Origin: Atherinomorus stipes
Lineage: Eukaryota; Chordata; Actinopteri; Atheriniformes; Atherinidae
DNA length: 64,000 nt
Direction: 5' to 3'
Assembly (NCBI GenBank): GCA_023101725.1
Contig: JALJCO010012849.1
Coordinates: forward strand, 558,001-622,000
The first letter of the stretch is position 1. The number at the start of each line of letters is the position of its first letter. Positions 60,355 to 64,000 of the stretch are shown here, piece after piece. The position numbers and the translations under genes were made by a program. The notes beneath the pieces are model-generated. The model did no database searches and had not been told where the DNA came from. It saw only the letters and a program-made list of their open reading frames with translations.

Positions 60355-61871
60355 ATGGACCCATCTGCTCGGATGGTGGGCCTGGATGCCCAGGGGAACA
60401 TGCTCTTCACAGTGGTAAAGCCTGTAATGGGTATTTTTCAGGTGTCTTCAGAGCAGGGTGGTGGTGTTTCACAAGGGGAAATGGGCCTGCAGGGTTTGTC
60501 TGAAAACACATTAGTGCTCCCTCAGGAACAGGGTCAGTCTCCGCTAGAGCAGAACCAGATGGAAATGCACGACATTCAGCCTCATATTCAGCCTCAGATG
60601 CAGGTTTCTGCCCCGGTCCAGACTGGGGATGCGCCTCAGAATCAGGAGCTGCCCCCAAACGCAAGCACAAATTCAGATTCCATCAGCCACATGCCGTTTG
60701 CAGAGGTGTCCTCACTCCTGGACCCCAACATGAAAGGATCCAAGGCTCGTAAGTGGCCATCTGTGCATATTTTGGGATTATAATCACATATTTTCCCTTT
60801 TTTTTTTGTTATTTTGGTACTTGTTGGTAGATAAACTCTCTTACATAATCAAGTTCTGAAATGCCGGTAAACCCCCACCCCATTAATTTGTCCCCTCCTC
60901 TCTTCAGGGAAATATCTCATCTCATATGATGAAATTAAAAGGCGCCTGCAGGCCCCAGAGAAGATGTCCCTGCGATCCTTGGCAGCGTACACACGGGTCA
61001 GCAGAGGCCCCGCCAGCAAGAAAACACTTCTGGAGTCACTTAATGTCCTCGGCCTCACGCCAAGCACAACTACCTCCGTATCCTCCTCGTTCTCCAAACT
61101 CACTGAAGGTGACGGGCATGAAGGGGTTGTGAAAGGTTCAAAACGAGTTTGCAGGGTTTTTAATTGGACTCCTGTCTTTTTAGGTGACACCAAAGCTTTG
61201 TGTGAAGACATGAAAGATTTTGCACATGATTACATCGACTATGGCAACATGGCTAAACAGCTCCTCCCAGAGACCAATACAGTTCAACATTGGTCCAAAG
61301 TTATTGAAACTAAGTATGAATGTCCTTCAGTTTATAATGTTTATTAAAATCAGTGCATTAATAGATTAAGAATCACTAATGTCTCCCTTTTTGTCCCAGG
61401 AACCACCTCGAGGACATGAGGAAATGTTTCAAGGATCCGGTCAACAGCGGCGCGTTCGACAACGTCACTCACGGCCTCGGTCTTGGAATGTTGGACGTTG
61501 CGCTGGACATGATCGTCATGGTGATCGAGCAGCAGATTCGCATCCTGTCCGGCGCCGCGGCATCAGATCCGCCCGACTCGGGTCCGTCTTCACGTCGGAT
61601 CCGCAAGCGGCACCGCAAAATCCGTTTGACTGACGGCGAGAAGCTTCACAAGATGTCCGGCGGTCTGAAAGAGCACGGGAAGATCGTCTCGAAAGGAAAA
61701 GTCCGAGTCAGAGCCAGGAAAAAGACGAGGCCCGAAACTGGAGCCTCTGTCCCCGTTGATGCCGAAGCGGAACCGAACAAAGCAGAAGACGTGGAGAATA
61801 ACGTCCTCACCCTGGTCTCCGTGGGTTACGAGACTGTTTCTAGTGGACTCAGCTCAGGTGGAGCTGTTTGA
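60355..61871 (+). CDS. AP-2-like putative transcription factor (4 coding exons, 398 aa)
   Basis: Exons 60355-60748, 60908-61108, 61184-61313 and 61400-61871 total 1197 nt; all junctions are GT-AG and in frame. The ATG sits in a strong context (AAAGCCATGG). Residues 1-130 are Gln/Pro/Met-rich, like an activation domain. Residues about 132-292 align in order with the AP-2 DNA-binding and helix-span-helix region: RKYLISYDEIKRRLQAPE (AP-2: KY-V-EV-RRL-PE), a leucine pattern ending NVLGL, KLTEGD followed by a helix (AP-2: SLVEGE), and NVTHGLGLG at residues 263-271 (AP-2: ITHGFGS). The C-terminus has two basic runs, RRIRKRHRKIR (307-317) and KVRVRARKKTR, likely nuclear localisation signals. The AP-2 N-terminal PPxY region is absent and overall similarity is low. 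It is a divergent AP-2 relative; I do not recognise a named gene. Confidence 0.75.
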
Positions 61872-61964
61872 CACCTGATCACGTGATCATTTTAAAGACC
61901 TAATTACAATATTCAGATTTCTAGTGACTTCACAGTCATCATGCCACTTTCCCATTGTAATTCC

Positions 61965-62723
61965 TAGGGATGCACAGTATAATCGGCCCCCTATCGGTAT
62001 CGGCTTTTATCGGCTTTAACACTGAGTATTGGATATCGGTCACCCCACCGATATTTAGCCGATATTTAAAGTCTAAAGTCTAAAAAACATTTTTAAAAAA
62101 AACTTCTTCAAAAACTTATTTTTTAGTGACTGTAAAACTTCTTAAGTCTAGGGTTGGGAAAGAATATCGTTTCACTGAAGTATTGCGATATTTTCATATG
62201 CTAATATCATATTGACATTTAAAAACATATTATCAATCAAATTTACTAATGAAATCTCAATATTTTATTGTTCTGTTATGAAATCTTACGAGAATTCACA
62301 AAAATTTCACAATATTTTCATATGCTGACATTTAAAAACGTGATATCGATCTGTTTTACTCATGAAATCTTGCGATATTTCATTTCATGGTTTTGTTATG
62401 AAATTTCGCTGGAATTCACTATATATCATGAGATTTTGTTACAGAATGATATAATCTCCCAAGATTTTGTTAGTAAAATAGATCAATGCCGCATTTTTAA
62501 ATATCGATTTGATATCTGCATATGAAAATATTGGAATATTTCATTATATCAATATTTTTTGCACCCCTATTTTTCAAAGTGAAACGAATGACAAAACTAT
62601 TTTTCAATGACTGCTTGTTTTTTCAGGTTTGATATCAGTATCAATATCGGTTATTGGCCACATGAGTTTTAAAATATCGGCATATCAGATATCGGCCAAA
62701 ATTCCAATATTGTGCATCCCATT
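61965..62723 (+). mobile_element. Composite hAT-type element, copy H
   Basis: The outer ends are TAGGGATGCACAGTATAATC ... TTGTGCATCCCATT. The duplication GTAATTCC is perfect (61957-61964 and 62724-62731). The inner element, 62149-62569, is 421 bp and carries the same internal tandem duplication as copy B. It lies just 3' of the AP-2-like stop codon, so it may fall in that gene's 3' UTR or a following intron. Confidence 0.87.
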
Positions 62724-62755
62724 GTAATTCCTCCCTCTGGTTTTCATCCTTTTAG

Positions 62756-62843
62756 CCTGAGTCCGTACCTTTTTCCCAAGTTCTTCCATGTCCGAAAGGA
62801 GCTGGATGATCACCACTCTGTAATCCCTGAAATTAAAAAGGGG
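62756..62843. other. Candidate exon of unknown gene (strand ambiguous)
   Basis: Plus strand: the acceptor TTTTAG at 62750-62755, then 88 nt open in one frame (SPYLFPKFFHVRKELDDHHS and on), then the donor GTAAGG at 62844. Minus strand: the acceptor TTTAATTTCAG, then an exon at 62826-62769 coding DYRVVIIQLLSDMEELGKK, then the donor GTACGG. Both are well formed, and only one, or neither, can be real. I recognise neither protein. Confidence 0.3.
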
Positions 62844-62849
62844 GTAAGG

Positions 62850-63894
62850 CTTTGTGTAAGAACTGAGAACTGGGCCTAACATCTTAAAATCTAGGTTAAA
62901 TGAAAAGTTTAATACCTGTTCCCTTTATTGCCGGAAGTTATGATATTTAGCCAGTGGCCTTGTTAGTGTTTTACATAAAAAAGTGATAAATGGTATTTTA
63001 AAAGAGTAGGTTCTTATTGGGATTGTTGAAACACAGATAACAGATTGACAATTTTTATGTTCTGCCAAGAAAAATGACTGTTGGTGTTGGTAGAATTTGG
63101 CTGTAAAGAGAGGATAGCGTCAGAGTCTAACACATGCTAAATACATCTTGTACGGTATGTTGCTGAAATACACTTTACTCCTGCTCCATCCTCCGCTCCA
63201 TCCTTGGTTCTGACCCATGTTGGTTCCTCTGCGTGATTCCCCAATCCTGATTTGAGTTTGTTGGTCATTACCAGACTGTAGCGGAGCTGGAAAGTCCTTA
63301 TACTGAACATCAGATACATGTTGAAACACTGATGGAGTCTGACAGCGCTGATGGTGTGAACAAAAGTACAAAACTCGCACCTTCAACGGCTCGTCTGCTT
63401 GGTGTGTGAGGTCCCTCCCTAATGAACAGCTGACTCATTCAGCTGCAGTCATCCTCAAAATTATTCATCCAATTAAAGAAAAGACTAAACTCACAACAGT
63501 AACTCAAATAACAAGAAACTAATCGTAAATAAAGATGTACAAAATCCTAATTAAATGGAATAAAATTAATTGTGGTTGAAAATGATGATAAAAGAAATTT
63601 CCTGTACAAATTGGATCACATTTCTCATGAACAGTGGACCAAAATGTCAACAGGTGTAGAAGTCTCTGTGAACATTACAGAAAACACTTGATTGCAGTAA
63701 TTGCCTCAAAGTGTTTAACAAAATTTTAGCTTCGGAGCCCTGTCGTGTTTACTTGTTTTGTGTGCTTACTTTTAATATTTCTTTTGAACCACAATCTAAA
63801 ATCACTGTCATGATTTTCGTAGAATTTTTTATTAATTATTTTTGTCAATTTAAACTTATTTCACTGACAGCTAATATTTTTTCTTCTTTAATTG
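62850..63894. other. Right-edge region, no gene seen
   Basis: This is AT-rich sequence. Short frames on both strands lack family motifs or plausible splice partners. No repeat ends were recognised. Confidence 0.5.
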
Positions 63895-63900
63895 GAGAGT

Positions 63901-63942
63901 ATGAATGCTTCTGAGGATGACTGTGTTTGTTCGGTTGTTAAG
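63901..63942 (+). other. Candidate first coding exon at the right edge
   Basis: A pyrimidine tract and AG at about 63893 are followed by an ATG frame coding MNASEDDCVCSVVK, ending at a donor-like AAG|GTGAGG. The frame also stays open without splicing to the window end. The ATG context is weak. It could be the start of a further gene or chance. Confidence 0.2.
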
Positions 63943-64000
63943 GTGAGGTTTGTTAATTGTGGAAGTATTGAGCATGACAGGGTTCCTCTGTATGAGGATT

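Overview
The window is vertebrate nuclear DNA, almost certainly from a teleost fish. Genes are split into many short exons with GT-AG introns and there are no operons. The introns are full of fish-type DNA transposons: Tc1, hAT-type elements with 8-bp target duplications, and TTAA-flanked elements. There is also a retroposon tail of a kind common in teleosts. All three recognised genes lie on the + strand.

Layout. (1) 1-16.1 kb: the 3' half of a tweety-family gene, TTYH2. Seven coding exons lie between 4200 and 14483, followed by a 3' UTR that probably ends near 16.1 kb. The 5' exons are off the left edge. (2) 16.85-53.2 kb: a complete kinesin-8 gene, KIF19. It has 20 coding exons from 17382 to 52408 and encodes 1012 residues; every exon junction keeps frame. 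Its second intron is 20.7 kb long. (3) 53.2-55.4 kb: intergenic. (4) 55.4-61.9 kb: a gene of four coding exons (60355-61871, 398 residues). Its C-terminal half resembles the DNA-binding and dimerisation region of AP-2 transcription factors. I do not recognise it as one of the five known AP-2 genes. (5) 62.7-64.0 kb: two weakly supported exon candidates.

Functions. TTYH2 is a plasma-membrane multi-pass protein. KIF19 is a microtubule plus-end motor and depolymeriser that limits cilium length. The AP-2-like protein is probably nuclear. TTYH2 and KIF19 are also close neighbours in mammals. In human, as I recall, DNAI2 lies between them, and I see no trace of it here.

Mobile DNA is the other main content. 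A composite element, with an outer hAT-type repeat carrying a second hAT-type repeat inside, occurs at least six times, and several copies still have 8-bp duplications. At 56.7-58.4 kb three elements are nested inside one another. At 4.7-7.5 kb a Tc1 element is split by a retroposon-like unit with an intact reading frame for a 152-residue single-span membrane protein. I found no rRNA, tRNA or CRISPR array.
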